NCBI GenBank assembly: GCA_004352715.1
Contig: SCFE01000014.1
Span: forward strand, 869,451 to 933,450
From: Hofstenia miamia
Taxonomy: Eukaryota > Xenacoelomorpha > Acoela
DNA length: 64,000 bases
Reading direction: 5' to 3'
The number at the start of each line of letters is the position of its first letter. The first letter of the stretch is position 1. A program made the translations under genes and the position numbers. Below the pieces are notes generated by a model. It was not told the origin of the DNA, searched no databases, and was given only the letters and a program-made list of their open reading frames with translations. Of this stretch, positions 36,170 to 47,044 are shown piece by piece.

Positions 36170-37140
36170 TCCAGTTTGGATTCATTCTGTTAACAGAATA
36201 TGAAACACTACCTGAGATCAACACTGACCAGCAGGGCAGAGAGATCTTGCCCATCCTGGTGAGAGAAGAAATAACCACCCAAGAAATAATATACTACCAG
36301 AAATGAGACAGGGTATTGTCCAAAATTTTGCACAGACTCACAGATCCTCTTTTTCCAATGGATCCACTAACTGATAGATATTTCCAGAAGTACAACTGGC
36401 AGATCAGCAAGCAAGGCCTCCTCTACGCTAAGAGTAGGAACAATCAGCTGGCTGTCCCAGAATACTACCAACGCAATCTACTTAGGCGAGTCCATGAGCA
36501 TGGTCACTTGGGCATCATCCAAACGGAAAAAACATTTAACACAAGAAATGTAATGATTGGTATTAGAGCCGTGGTAATTGACGTAATTGACAAGCATGAG
36601 GCATGCCTCCTGTAGAATGCCAGTCACTTCCCAGAGCAGTGAGTGGCCCTCAAGAGCTGACCTGCCAAAAGGCCAAGTGAGATCATCCATATGGACCTCA
36701 AACAACTATCACGTGACAATAATGGCTATCAATATGTACTGGTCATGGTTGACCATTTTACAAAGTACGCACACATCATCCCACTCAATAGCACCACCAC
36801 AGAACAAATAGTGGAGAAAGTCATGAAGGAGTGGATTCTCAAGTTTGGACCTTTGGAGAAGCTTGTGTCTGACAAAGGTCCCCAATTTGAAAGCAATTTA
36901 ATGACAGTGCTTAGCCGAGAGATGGAAATAATCCATGAATTTATCACCACCTACCACCCTCAGTCAAATGGCCTGGTGGAACATCTTAATCAGACACTAA
37001 TTAAATTATTAAGAGTAGCTTTGTTGTGAGCAGCCGGAAATCAATGGCGACATGTTGTTGAGGCTGTTGAATATTTCTATAACACCTCCATTCATATGAC
37101 CACCAGAGTAAGCCCATTCTATGCCATGTTTGGAAGGGAA
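36170..37140 (+). pseudogene. Gypsy integrase
   Basis: An N-terminal part (36316-36615) has LRRVHEHGHLGIIQTEKTF, the histidine end of the zinc-binding HHCC domain; its cysteine end looks damaged (DKHEACL). The core follows at 36691-37029: IIHMDLKQL (first D), LVSDKGPQFESN (second D), TTYHPQSNGLVEHLNQTL (E). So the DD35E triad is kept. A TGA at 37027 interrupts the frame, which goes on as AAGNQWRHVVEAVEYFYNTS. The enzyme would insert the DNA copy into the genome. Confidence 0.76.
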
Positions 37141-37700
37141 GCATTAACACCCTTATCAATGATGTCAGCATAGACAAGTATGTAGCGCAATTAATGCACA
37201 AATTGCATCAGATTCACCTGACCATATGTCACAATATGGGTCAGTCAGTCATCTGGCAGAAAAGAAACTTCAATAAAAACTTTATGGAGAGTCACACAAG
37301 CGTGGTGACAAGGTATTTGTGTATTTTCCACATCCTGTCACTGACCAGAACCAAGTGCAAAAGTTAGTCACCAACTGGCAGGGCCTCTTCACTCTTAACA
37401 ATGGAAAAGTAGTTCACTTTCAACGGCTCAAGCAAGCTATTAAAGGTATTGAACACATGATTTTGGATGATAACACTGAAATTACACTAGTTAATAATGG
37501 CATTGATGTGTAGGAGAAATATGATAACCCAACCGAATTTCCTAAAGAGGAATTTAATGAGTCTGAGTAATATGATACTAATATTACTGATATTGATTTA
37601 TATAATGCACAAGTACTGCCCAGACGTTGCACTAGAGAGATTGCTCTTACTGATCCCAGTACTTGGGACCTTAACCTTAATTATTTGTTTAGGGATGATT
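37141..37700 (+). pseudogene. Integrase C-terminal region (GPF-like box)
   Basis: A shifted frame at 37319-37513 contains KLVTNWQGLFTLNNGKVVHF, which resembles the W-x-G-P-F/Y box in the C-terminal domain of Gypsy integrases. Continuing in that frame across a stop at 37511, the text reads IDLYNAQVLPRRCTREIA. The hydrophobic overlapping frame from 37497 is probably a shadow of this. Confidence 0.48.
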
Positions 37701-38296
37701 CCTCACAGCAAGAAACAAGATCCACCATCACCTCTAGGATGCCGTCAAGTGCACAGGAGATTGGACATTAGAGAGGGTTCAGATGCTCCAACTATGCGCG
37801 GGAGAAGCATATCTCTGCCTGAAGGGGCAAGTGACTGGAAAAGACGACGTCACAATGGTGCTGAGCAGATTCTGACTTTGTCAGGGCAATGCGTGGCCCT
37901 GATGATGAGGAGAGCAGAGAGCATTCCTGCAACCCTGTCTTGCTACTATGTGGGTAGATGGGTATCTCCACATGCAAGGGCCCCATTTTGTGACATAACT
38001 AATGTAAATAAGACCCCACTTAGTGACTTGATAGCCCCCTCAACCTCTTTTGATTCGACTTCCACTACCTCCACTATCCATTCACACAAGGTTGAAGAAA
38101 GAAAAAGAAAATGTCAAAGATAGGCGCCAAGACAATCCATCCATATTTCATCACTACAAGGCGCGCTACACACTTTGTTAGGGATAACATATCTGAAGAG
38201 ATACAAAACAAGATTAGGTGGAACTACAAAAACAAGACACTAACTAGCTCAATCAATATAGTTTGTCATGGAGGCAGAGAGGAGACCTCTAGTTAA
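37700..38296 (+). pseudogene. Post-pol coding-like region 1, unrecognised
   Basis: GC-richer coding-like sequence with frame changes. One frame holds LCAGEAYLCLKGQVTGKDDV; another ends in a Ser/Thr-rich stretch and a basic RKRKCQR tail at 38123. A third frame, 38111-38296, starts MSKIGAKTIHPYF and overlaps both its upstream neighbour (13 bp) and the next frame (29 bp). No domain is recognised. It may be extra protein(s) of the Gypsy element or unrelated captured sequence. Confidence 0.35.
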
Positions 38297-38810
38297 TGCA
38301 CTCATTCTTTATGACAGTAAAATTTACGAAGGTCTGGGCCCACATTATTGGAGAAGTACAGTTCACACTTCATTTGATGAAGACTTTACCATACCCAACC
38401 TCTGTTGATTCATCAATAACTGGAGAGGTATTCAGAAGTTTGATTGCATTAACATCGACCTCCCCAACTTACTGATAATTTATTTCTTATGGGTAAATGA
38501 GGTCATGAAACCCAATACCATGGAGAATATCAAAATTGCATACCATTTAGCAAAAGTGGAAAAAATATGACTCGTGATTGTGCTCTGCATGGAATTCAAA
38601 GAAGAGATTCCTGAACAGATCACAAGCCTCCACTTCCTAATTGAAAACTTTTTTATGATCTACCCAGAGACATACAGGCCCGTGTCAATTTACCACACCA
38701 ATGTCCTGTCCGTTACACTGATTTGCTCCTCTGCAAACATATTCCAACCTACCAACTCACCATGGATCAAAAACTTACTATCAACACTGCCATCCAATCT
38801 CAGACGCTAG
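38268..38810 (+). pseudogene. Post-pol ORF A, unrecognised
   Basis: Starting at ATG 38268 (MEAERRPLVNALIL) one frame runs 180 codons to TAG 38808, with only two internal stops, both TGA (38406 and 38568). Composition is that of a soluble protein, with pieces such as NNWRGIQKFDCINIDLPN and IENFFMIYPETYRPVSIYH. I recognise no family. Its start overlaps the preceding frame and its end overlaps ORF B by 49 bp. It could be an accessory protein of the element or a captured gene. Confidence 0.45.
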
Positions 38811-39252
38811 AGCTCATTGATCCAACCACACCCACACTCACGAGAGCCACCAACCTGCATGCCAGATACGCCTTTGCTCAAAGTGCCACCACCCTCAAGG
38901 AGATAAATGACATATGGCAAAACTTGAAAGCAGATCAGAATCCGGAAACAGAGTGTCTTGTCTTGGAGATCAGGAGCCCATCATCACAGTACCACCCTCC
39001 AGTTGAAAGGATGCTATGTGAGATTCGTCTGTCATACAAGACACAAGACTGCAAGAACTACAAGGAATGACTCTTTTCAGAGCGCAACATACCAGATATC
39101 TTTGCAAGAGGAGCTATATGGGTTCTCACTATATTTTTAACCAAGAAACCTACCCTCACTCTGCCTATGGATGTGAACACCAGGATTGCTCTAGCTAAAA
39201 AATCACCGCACAAGATCACAGTCTGCCTGCTTGTTTGGAAAGTTAAGAATTG
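38762..39252 (+). pseudogene. Post-pol ORF B, unrecognised
   Basis: ATG 38762 opens a 163-codon frame with one internal TGA (39068). It begins MDQKLTINTAIQSQTLELID; later segments include SATTLKEINDIWQNLKADQ and, after the TGA, FARGAIWVLTIFLTKKPTL. It looks mainly hydrophilic and helical at the start. No domain is recognised. Its start lies inside the end of ORF A in a different frame. Confidence 0.45.
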
Positions 39253-39339
39253 ATCACTTCACCAATGTGCACAACCGTCATCACCCGGAAAATTGAAATG
39301 GCCCATGGAAAGATTTGAAAAGTATTATGCCCAACTGGT

Positions 39340-39720
39340 GGGGGGGCGTGTAGCGTAACCAGCAAGATGTCAATCATGACAATATGTCAATGCCTTGGGA
39401 TTTGTCCGTCAGACATAAACATTTTCTCCGACACTCTCAAAAAATTTATGTGGGGTGTGACAGCCGACACCAAGTTTTGCGATTTCAGTTTACATGATGG
39501 CCCACTGTGCAAGCAAAGTGTGATGAAGCATCTGCCTGGGTCTACCACATGATTCAGAGAGGCCTTGAAGATAAATAACGTTGAGGACAAATCCGAAATA
39601 TTTTTTAACCTAGAAAGACTTAGTTATCCTGAGTGCAGCAAATATCAATTTATAGAAATAGCCAGGAAAGTGAAGAAGATGATAAAATCATACCCATTAC
39701 AATACTGGAACAGGTAATGA
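39340..39720 (+). pseudogene. Post-pol ORF C, unrecognised
   Basis: A frame of about 125 codons includes CQCLGICPSDINIFSDTLKK, DFSLHDGPLCKQSVMKHLP, a TGA near 39550, and then LSYPECSKYQFIEIARKVKK before two stops at 39716. Its cysteines are in the first half. I cannot assign a function. It may continue ORF B after a frameshift. Confidence 0.38.
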
Positions 39721-40485
39721 AAACCCCGGAGCAATTCTACTGAGAATAAGAGCTAGTACTCAACACCTTCGTAGGGCAGCTATCCCCAACAATCAGAGAC
39801 CTCATCAAGCAGGTCAACATCGAGAAATTCGGAGGCCCCCTGTCACTGCCAAAGTCAACCCCCAGTGGTCAATACAGAGGAGGAAAGAATATTGACCTTC
39901 GAGCATTGCCCAGAAGAGTTAGCAGAAGATCTCACTATACAAGAACGCCTGCTCAGAGAATCAAAGGATAAAGACATCTTGGGCATGATGAAATGGTGCC
40001 TTACGGAAATGTTTACCAAGGAGGACCTGGTGGTTCTACTATTGCCAGGGTGATGCATGGCCCTGGATGTAGAGTGCACGACAGCTCGTGTCAAGATTAA
40101 CAATTCTCAAGTTGACCAGCTACGTCTCCACAGTTTACAAGGAAGATTCTGGGACACAATCATGGAAGCTCCTATCAACTACCCCGTCACGATGGGAACT
40201 GCCAGCCTACAAAAAGAGCTTAACTTTAAAGAACTGGAGAAGAAAGTGGACAAAAACAATCCTTTGTGCATCCCACTGCCATGTATCAAGACGCCGCTGA
40301 TCCTGCCAAAGTGGAGAGTGAAAAAAGGGAAGAAAAAGATCGCTGCCTACCTCCCTGACAAGTTTAACTACGTTAGTAATAGCAGAGACGCCAAGCAGTT
40401 GAGCCAAACAGATGAGTATAAAGTAATCCGCGACCAACTCATAGATGCGACAATCGGGAGCAACATTGTTAGTATCAGAAAATGA
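39720..40485 (+). pseudogene. Post-pol ORF D, unrecognised
   Basis: Coding-like text in two frames. First comes LVLNTFVGQLSPTIRDLIKQ and FGGPLSLPKS (to about 39860), then a long frame to TGA 40483 with one internal TGA at 40051. The long frame includes FEHCPEELAEDLTIQERLL, FWDTIMEAPINYPVTMGTAS, and a basic WRVKKGKKKIAAYLPDKFNY. The stretch after the TGA is 142 codons without a stop, the best-kept part of the post-pol region. The GC-rich composition ends here. No family is recognised. Confidence 0.42.
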
Positions 40486-41430
40486 AGGAGGCCAATGGCA
40501 ATTTGTTAACAATAGTGCAACTTTTTAGAGTCTATTTTTAACACCACTTACTCATTTCAGGATATAAAACTGTTGTTGGTATTTTAGTTTTACATACAAA
40601 ATAGCAGTTTGATGTTGTTAGTATCCAGCAGATGTATTCTACTATGTACATAGGGATTTCTTCGCCAAATCAGCCAAGAAATACTACCTAAAAAGAAGAC
40701 ATGTCGAAAAGAAGCTTACCTAGCATACCTTGGAATCTGCACTCAAATCAAAGCAAGATATCTGCATCAAATTTTGTTTGTGAACACTGCTGCTATGCTC
40801 TTGAAGGCTCTTATTTCAAGAATAAACAGTAGAATTTATTAGCTGAACATGTTAGAAGTTTGTGAAGCAGCTGGATAAAAAATGTGAGACATTTCATTAC
40901 ATCCAGAACCTGTTTCCATTGCTCTCACAAGCAAAAAAATGAAAGCAGACACCCCGTGGCTGTTGTATGTGTATTTTTGGGAAATCACCAAGCTGAAAAT
41001 TGCAAACAGTTGGTGGAAAATTTGATAGTTGCATATCTGAAAATGGGCTACTGAATGTTTTTTAAATTTCAAATCAATATGATGAAAATATAATTGGATA
41101 TGATGTTTGGAATTTCTTGCAAAAACTGATCTGACTTAATTTCATTGGCACTCATATCCAAAAATTTACTTTTTTGAAGCATTTTTCCTATTAATTGACA
41201 TTGAATTAGGATAATTATAATTGTTTAGCAATTATAAAATGTTGTCTATTTGAAAAAAAAGTGTTCTACATATGTTTTACTAAAATTACAAAGTCAAGAA
41301 GACTAATATTCTATAAATCCTACAAAAAGTAATACATTGATATCCTGAACCTGATTTTTAGACAAAACACATTCTTACTTCTTATCTAATTGCAATGTAA
41401 TAAATTAGAAAATAATAGTTTTGACTCTAA
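40486..41430. other. AT-rich DNA right of the Gypsy element
   Basis: Composition changes back to AT-rich shortly after 40490. I looked for a right LTR matching 32650-32810 and found none. No gene is visible. Confidence 0.5.
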
Positions 41431-41439
41431 GAAAAACAT

Positions 41440-42060
41440 TGTGTTACACAGGGTAATCAATAGTAGGCAACACAACTTTAAAGTCAACATATCAATTTGC
41501 ACAAACGTAATACACATCTACACAGAAGCCCCATCAGTAGCAATGATTGCTTCTAAACGATTGATAAAGGATCTAAGCTTGCTGTGCAATCTAACATTAG
41601 TAGCTAAGTTCATAAAGTCAACCGAAACTTATTCCCACGTCCCTAGAATTCTTAAAATTCTGACTCCGTCTAAAAACTTTTTAATTTGTGAATATGCGCC
41701 TATCCATCAAAGTGGTGTTTAATTAGTAAGCAGGTTGCCTAAGAAGTAATATGAGGTGCTCTTCCAACCACCATGCGCAATTGGAGCAACATATGGTCTG
41801 CCAATATGATGTTGCCAAACGAACTTCCAAATCGGTTAAGTATTTTTAAATTGAGCTACCAAGTGTAGGAAAAATTCTACATACCTCTCAGCATTATATT
41901 TTCTCCTGTTAATTCTATTTACCAATATTAACTGTGTTTATGCATAACATAAGCGAAGCTGTTTTGAAAGATCCTCTACAATGGAATTCCAGCACTGCGT
42001 ACACTCGTTTTGCGACAACTTTCTTTACACAGAACTTAATTTTACGCAATCCTGGATTTT
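41440..42060 (-). pseudogene. Possible DNA-transposon transposase remnant
   Basis: The minus-strand translation includes PGLRKIKFCVKKVVAKRV and, 500 bp later, VDFMNLATNVRLHSKLRSF and INRLEAIIATDGASV. The last part resembles the C-terminus of some mariner-like transposases (R-x-x-x-C-I-x-x-x-G-G) in my recollection. At the left edge CACAGGGTAATCAATAG could be a terminal motif. Stops and shifts are many and the match is weak. Confidence 0.27.
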
Positions 42061-42379
42061 AAAAAAAGGTATGAACTAATCTACAATTAATATGTGAATG
42101 ACCTAAAATGCAAAGAGCCATGTCTTATGATTGTCTATACATGGCAGCACACATACATAATAAACATTTGTACAGGAATAAAATTACTTAAAGTTCTTAA
42201 CTGTCAATTAAAAATTGAGGACTTCTTTATTATATTTGTGAAAAAGTCTCTAATGCTTAAGTTTTTTTTAAAACGAAACACCTAAATATGAAACTCTATA
42301 AGATATTGGTAAACATCCAAGTTTAATGTAGGTTATTAGTGCATTAAATTTCAAGAGCCATGAAGTAACATAAATTGAA

Positions 42380-42760
42380 GATTTAAATATATTCAATTGC
42401 AGTTGGTTTCTATTTAACCAATATTAAATATTTGCAAGGTCTATATTCACTAATTTTGCATTCATATGCAACATACATAAATGTAGCATAAATCCTCATA
42501 TTGTGCTATTTGCGTTGAGATGCTAAAGCCTCATTTATAAAAAATTTAAGTAGGTAAGGCCAATTACTGATTCCTGTGGCTGTGGTATATTTCGTCTTCC
42601 ACTTTGAAAAGAAAAATAAATGTGCTCAATTTTCACGGTCTGGTTACGATCTGATAAGAAACTGATTGATAGCATCGCAGCTAAAGACGTGCTTTTTCAA
42701 TTTGATTAATAATAGTTGATTCAACATGCTATCAAATGGTTTTGCCAAACTAAGAACATG
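42380..42760 (-). pseudogene. LINE reverse-transcriptase fragment
   Basis: The minus strand reads AKPFDSMLNQLLLIKLKK, equivalent to the S-K-A-F-D-x-V-x-H-x-x-L-L palm motif of CR1/jockey-type LINEs, and further on TGISNWPYLLKFFINE, a decayed form of the G-S-V-L-G-P-L-L-F-x-x-Y-I-N-D motif. The first catalytic aspartate is kept. The YADD box is not recognisable. It is a short, old copy. Confidence 0.45.
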
Positions 42761-42799
42761 ATGCCACCATATATTTTTTTTACTTAAGTACGTACGTAC

Positions 42800-45489
42800 G
42801 CCAGTTATCTACTGCAAAAAGCTATGCTCCCAAATTATTTGATGGAATAATCCAAAAATCTATTTTTCATCACTTATTAGACCTAAGCCCTAAACACAAT
42901 TCACTAATTGATGCTTCCTAAATCAAATCCTAAACCGAAAACCAGAAATTAAAACCTAAATTTTTCATTTTTTATACACCAAGATAGAAACCAAGTCAAA
43001 AATGCATGTCTTCAATCCCAAAAAAAATTGCATGGGTAAAAATTTTCTATGTTTTTTCAAAATTGCAATGCAATAAAATTGACACTTTGAGCGAACCCCA
43101 CCGACATTATTTTCCAAAATTATGGTAATAATAATAATGTAATAATTGAAATATAAAAATAAAAGTGGGAGAATTCCGAATTTTCTTGAAGCAATATAAA
43201 ATATCTTTTACCTAGAAAACCTAGTGAGAGATCTCAGTTCATATTCCTTAGGAATCCTTCATTGAAAAAATATTGGATGCTAAATTAAAATATTATTGTT
43301 TTAAAAATTTTGAATTTTGCCACGCAAATACAATCAAGGTCTTTTACAAAATAACAAAGAAGTTTAAAGCAAGAATGTAGGATTTTACATAATAAGTGAT
43401 TTCAATAAATAACTGAATACATTTTGTCTTTTGTAGAACATTTTTTCAATAATCTTGGATCCATTGCTTTCGGATTTAAACAGCAGATGCTGATTACATT
43501 ATGTGCTAACAGAATTAGCAATGTATATAGCTATAAATTAACTAGCATAAGTTAAATAGTGGGATGAGCATATTCTGCAAATATGCAGTTACGTTAACAT
43601 AAATTGCACTTAAGTAGATTAAAAATTACGTCAAAAATTCCATTAGAATCTATTTGTGACGAGAAAGTGACAAATGATTAGAAGCATAAGAAGAACACAT
43701 AAAAACATGTATTCACAATAAATTGTATTATAAATTTGAAGATACCAGGAGTAAAATTCTTGCTCACATTGGTATAGGAAAGTGCTTCATTATACATATT
43801 CACCAGCATGGTCAAGTCAAAATGGTATAAAATATTCATATTTAGGGGCGTTAATTAGATCAATTGATGTCTCAATTCATGTTATTAAGACTTCTTCGAC
43901 TGGATCAAATATATCAAATGAGATTATATTCAGGCCCTGTTTCAATTAATTCTTCGCCCCGCATCAATTGCAAGGAACCTTTTTTTAAGCGGAACAAAGT
44001 TTATCCTGCTGCGTAAAAAACCAACCGAGCTGCTTAATTAGTGGTGCAAGGTTTTTTAATGTTTTAATTATATTCAAAAAAGTCAAAATTCCACACTCAA
44101 ACATCCAGCGCTTAATTTATCGAGGTCTATTAGTTGCATATACATAAAAATATATGGAAGTAGCTGCTCTGAGACTTATAATTACCTAACGGACATACTT
44201 ATAAGAACACCTTATCTTCGTCCGCTTACGTAAGCCTATTTGCATTAAAATAAAAAATCCTTCAATTTCTAGAAATTATTTGAATTTTAAAACTTTCGTT
44301 GAGAAAAAATATTTATGGAGAAATAGAAGAAACTCTTAGACTAAAGTCAATTTTCAATTAAATCGATTCAATTGTATTGTAATTATTCTAAATCGTTTCC
44401 ATTTCCATCTCTGAGTCGCTATTTTTTTAATTTGTGGATATTTTTATGAGTATATATTTTGCATCATAAGTTATTGTTACACTAGTTAACACTCACCAGA
44501 AAACCCTCTATATGCAGATGGAAGAGATAAAATGAGGCAAGCATCTATTCAAGAGTAGTTTTCAATAACATTTCGATTCCCTACACCAAGTTTGTAAATG
44601 AGTGTAATGGCTTGACATACGCCTTCCACTAGTCAAATAGCAAATGAACTGTAATCCCCTAATTTTTACTACAAAACTTTTTTCAAACGTTTATAAAAAA
44701 GATGAAGCAAATTAATATTTTTAAGAATATATTTCAATTTTCTAAAGCCTAGTATCCTAGATGTTGAGCTGAACATTTGTTTACTTTGTTTAGGTTTAAA
44801 CATTTTCAATATGTTGTTTGGTGTAAAGTGACTGTGCTTTACTACTATCAGGCTGGCTTATTAATATCTATAGTTTTGTAAATCTCTTTTAAAAGACACG
44901 AAGGTGAAGTCTAGGAATTTTGTGTACACTTAAAGCAAAATACGATATCTCAAGTTATATGAAATTTTGACTAATTATAATTTAATGAAAGTCTTTTACT
45001 GCTTTGATATATTGCCAAAAAACATTCAAAGGAAAACTTTTCCAGCTAATTAACCTTAATCTTTGTAAATGGATGTTATTATTAATATCGAATTCTAAAC
45101 AGAGATATTAGCTTGAATTCATATCTGAGATCTTAAAATACTTAGTTACTGATAGATAAATTATAATATTGAATTACATTAATTAATAAACTACTATGGT
45201 TTTTACAGCTCTTGTATCATTTTGCAATTTTATTTGATTTGATAAAATATTTCTCAACATCTTAGAAGGTAGATATGCAAAGAAAAAAGTAGCAATGTCT
45301 TTATATTTGAAGAAACTTGTAAATTTTCGAAAATCCAAGGAAAGAATTTTGAATGTATTTTTCAATTTAACTTAAAGTGATATAAAAAAATTAGTAGCTT
45401 TTGGTTAATATTCATAAATAATTAACTTTGACAGATTCATAATGAAAAAATGTCTTTCTAAAATATTTTATGTTTGAAAGAAATAGACA
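42800..45489. other. AT-rich DNA without recognisable gene
   Basis: No gene, RNA or transposon terminus was found. A short ACGTACGTACG run occurs near 42790. Confidence 0.5.
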
Positions 45490-45497
45490 CTTGAAAT

Positions 45498-45691
45498 CAG
45501 GGGCGCCGGAAGAATTCCTAGTAGGCGGGGCAGTCTTTATCCACATCAAACAATCGCCATGAAATATAAAACACATCAACTTATGTATTAACAGAATAAA
45601 GCATAACTGTTAAATCATGTCCACTCCAAATGATTCTGTCCCCCTTGAAAAAGCAACGGGACAGCTGCCCCTTTATGTTCAGGCGCCCGTG
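45498..45691. mobile_element. hAT MITE, 194 bp, with perfect 8-bp target duplication
   Basis: The termini are CAGGGGCGCCGGAAG on the left and, inverted, CACGGGCGCCTGAAC on the right. They are flanked by identical CTTGAAAT (45490-45497 and 45692-45699). The inner parts also pair (GGCGGGGCAGT against AGGGGCAGCTGT). It encodes nothing. CAG-type ends with an 8-bp duplication identify it as a non-autonomous hAT element. Confidence 0.8.
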
Positions 45692-46371
45692 CTTGAAATA
45701 TATACTTGAATATAAGGAGAAATAGATATAAACTCTCTTTAACTTCCAATTTATAATATGACATTGTCGGTGGCGGATCTAGGAATTTCTGGTGGGGTGT
45801 ATCCTTATAGTTTAGAATTTTTTTCAGTGCCCACATTACAAACGTGTATATATCCCGAAATTACTTTTAGTGTTAAAATAGCGAGTCTACTCTATCTAGA
45901 TCAGTAACTCTTCAGCTGTTGACTCCATTTTTTGTAGAACGTATGATGATCACGTGTGAAATGAGAAATTCTCAAGCCATTACAAATAAGCAATGTGATT
46001 AAGCATGTATTCACAACTGTACTTGAACTTGAATTTTAATTACTTTTAGAATTTCTGTCAGGGTTTGAATCAAAAGGTAGTGAACTGCAATTTTTGATAT
46101 AATTTCAGAAAATTGATATACAAAATAAATTTGATCAAACCAAAAATCAAATTTCAATTTCAGAAACAGCCTATATGTCATGACATTGATAGCGATACAT
46201 GTGGTAGTGATGAAGATGACCATCTATTTACAGATATATAAGACATTGTAAAATCTTCAAAGGAGATATGTGCGTCAACATACCACTCCAAGCGCGAATA
46301 AATTGGCATATTCATTTGCAGATTAATAATAGAATGATGACAATATTTCAAAAACTGATTGCTTAGGATAT

Positions 46372-46589
46372 CAAAACTTTATCAAGATAATACTTCATTT
46401 ACAATTCATAATGAAATGGACATTATATGCAAAATGGATATACATTCATTTGCAAATTGAAGTTATATGAAAACACTATTCAAAACTTTGTCAAGATAAT
46501 ACTTAATTTACAATTCATAATGAAATAGACATTATATGCAAAATGGATATACATTCATTTGCAAATTGAAGTTTTATGAAAACACTATT
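46372..46589. repeat. Tandem duplication, 2 x 109 bp
   Basis: The unit beginning CAAAACTTT occurs at 46372-46480 and 46481-46589 with only a few differences (for example ATCAAG/GTCAAG and TTATATG/TTTTATG). It is non-coding. Confidence 0.85.
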
Positions 46590-46739
46590 CATAAAATTCC
46601 GAATCATTTGCTTTTATATGTAGGCGTAGCGAGTTGCAGCACAAATTAACTTTTCTTAAAAATGCATGTTTTCATGAGTTACATTATTTTGAAGAATAAT
46701 TTTAAAAATTCTTTCATCTACAATGGTGCAGAGTTACAC

Positions 46740-46890
46740 ACTGGCCGGCCTGTTGGAAAATAAGCCATTTTTCGGGAAAGGTAGGATCGGGCCTAGGCTT
46801 TCTGTGACTATCTCGGACTGGTCTTTGCAAAAATTCTTGGTGGGGGGATCCATTCCGCGATCCCCCCTTCTGAATCCGCAACCGGACATA
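46740..46890. other. GC-rich island with G/C hairpin
   Basis: About 150 bp with much higher GC than its surroundings. GGGGGGATC (46842-46850) pairs perfectly with GATCCCCCC (46859-46867) around an 8-base loop. The sequence resembles an internal or terminal part of a hAT-type MITE, but no duplicated target site was found. The overlapping short frames are probably not genes. Confidence 0.45.
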
Positions 46891-46990
46891 GTTAAAAATA
46901 TGTTCCACAAAAATATGACATCATTTCTGTCAACATCAAAGTTTTTAATGCCTAATGTTAAATAAGCAAAATACAAATAATGTAATAAAG

Positions 46991-46993
<3 letters not shown>

Positions 46994-47043
<50 letters not shown>

Positions 47044-47044
47044 T
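46994..47044. repeat. (TA)n microsatellite
   Basis: About 20 TA units followed by TGTATATATATTTATT. Confidence 0.95.

Larger units (their letters stand above)
32806..40485 (+). mobile_element. Ty3/Gypsy-type retrotransposon, decayed, no LTRs visible
   Basis: Contiguous GC-richer plus-strand coding sequence stands out sharply from its AT-rich flanks. The order is gag, zinc-knuckle remnant, aspartic protease, reverse transcriptase, RNase H, integrase; integrase after RNase H defines the Ty3/Gypsy arrangement. A further 2.8 kb of unrecognised coding sequence follows. I compared the flanks (32650-32810 against 40490-40850) and see no LTR pair, primer-binding site or polypurine tract, so the copy is truncated or misassembled at its ends. 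Stops and frameshifts occur throughout; many stops are TGA where arginine is expected. Confidence 0.8.

Noticed and set aside
37497-38123. 208-codon plus-strand frame with two hydrophobic stretches, first thought to be an envelope-like protein
   Set aside because: The hydrophobic part overlaps, in another frame, what reads as the continuation of the integrase C-terminal region. No signal peptide, cleavage site or fusion-peptide pattern is visible.
41390-41722. 110-codon plus-strand frame
   Set aside because: The opposite strand gives a better, transposase-like reading, so this is probably its shadow.
45762-45840. GGTGGCGGATCTAGGAATTTC as a second hAT MITE end
   Set aside because: The start resembles common hAT ends, but no matching right end or target duplication was found.
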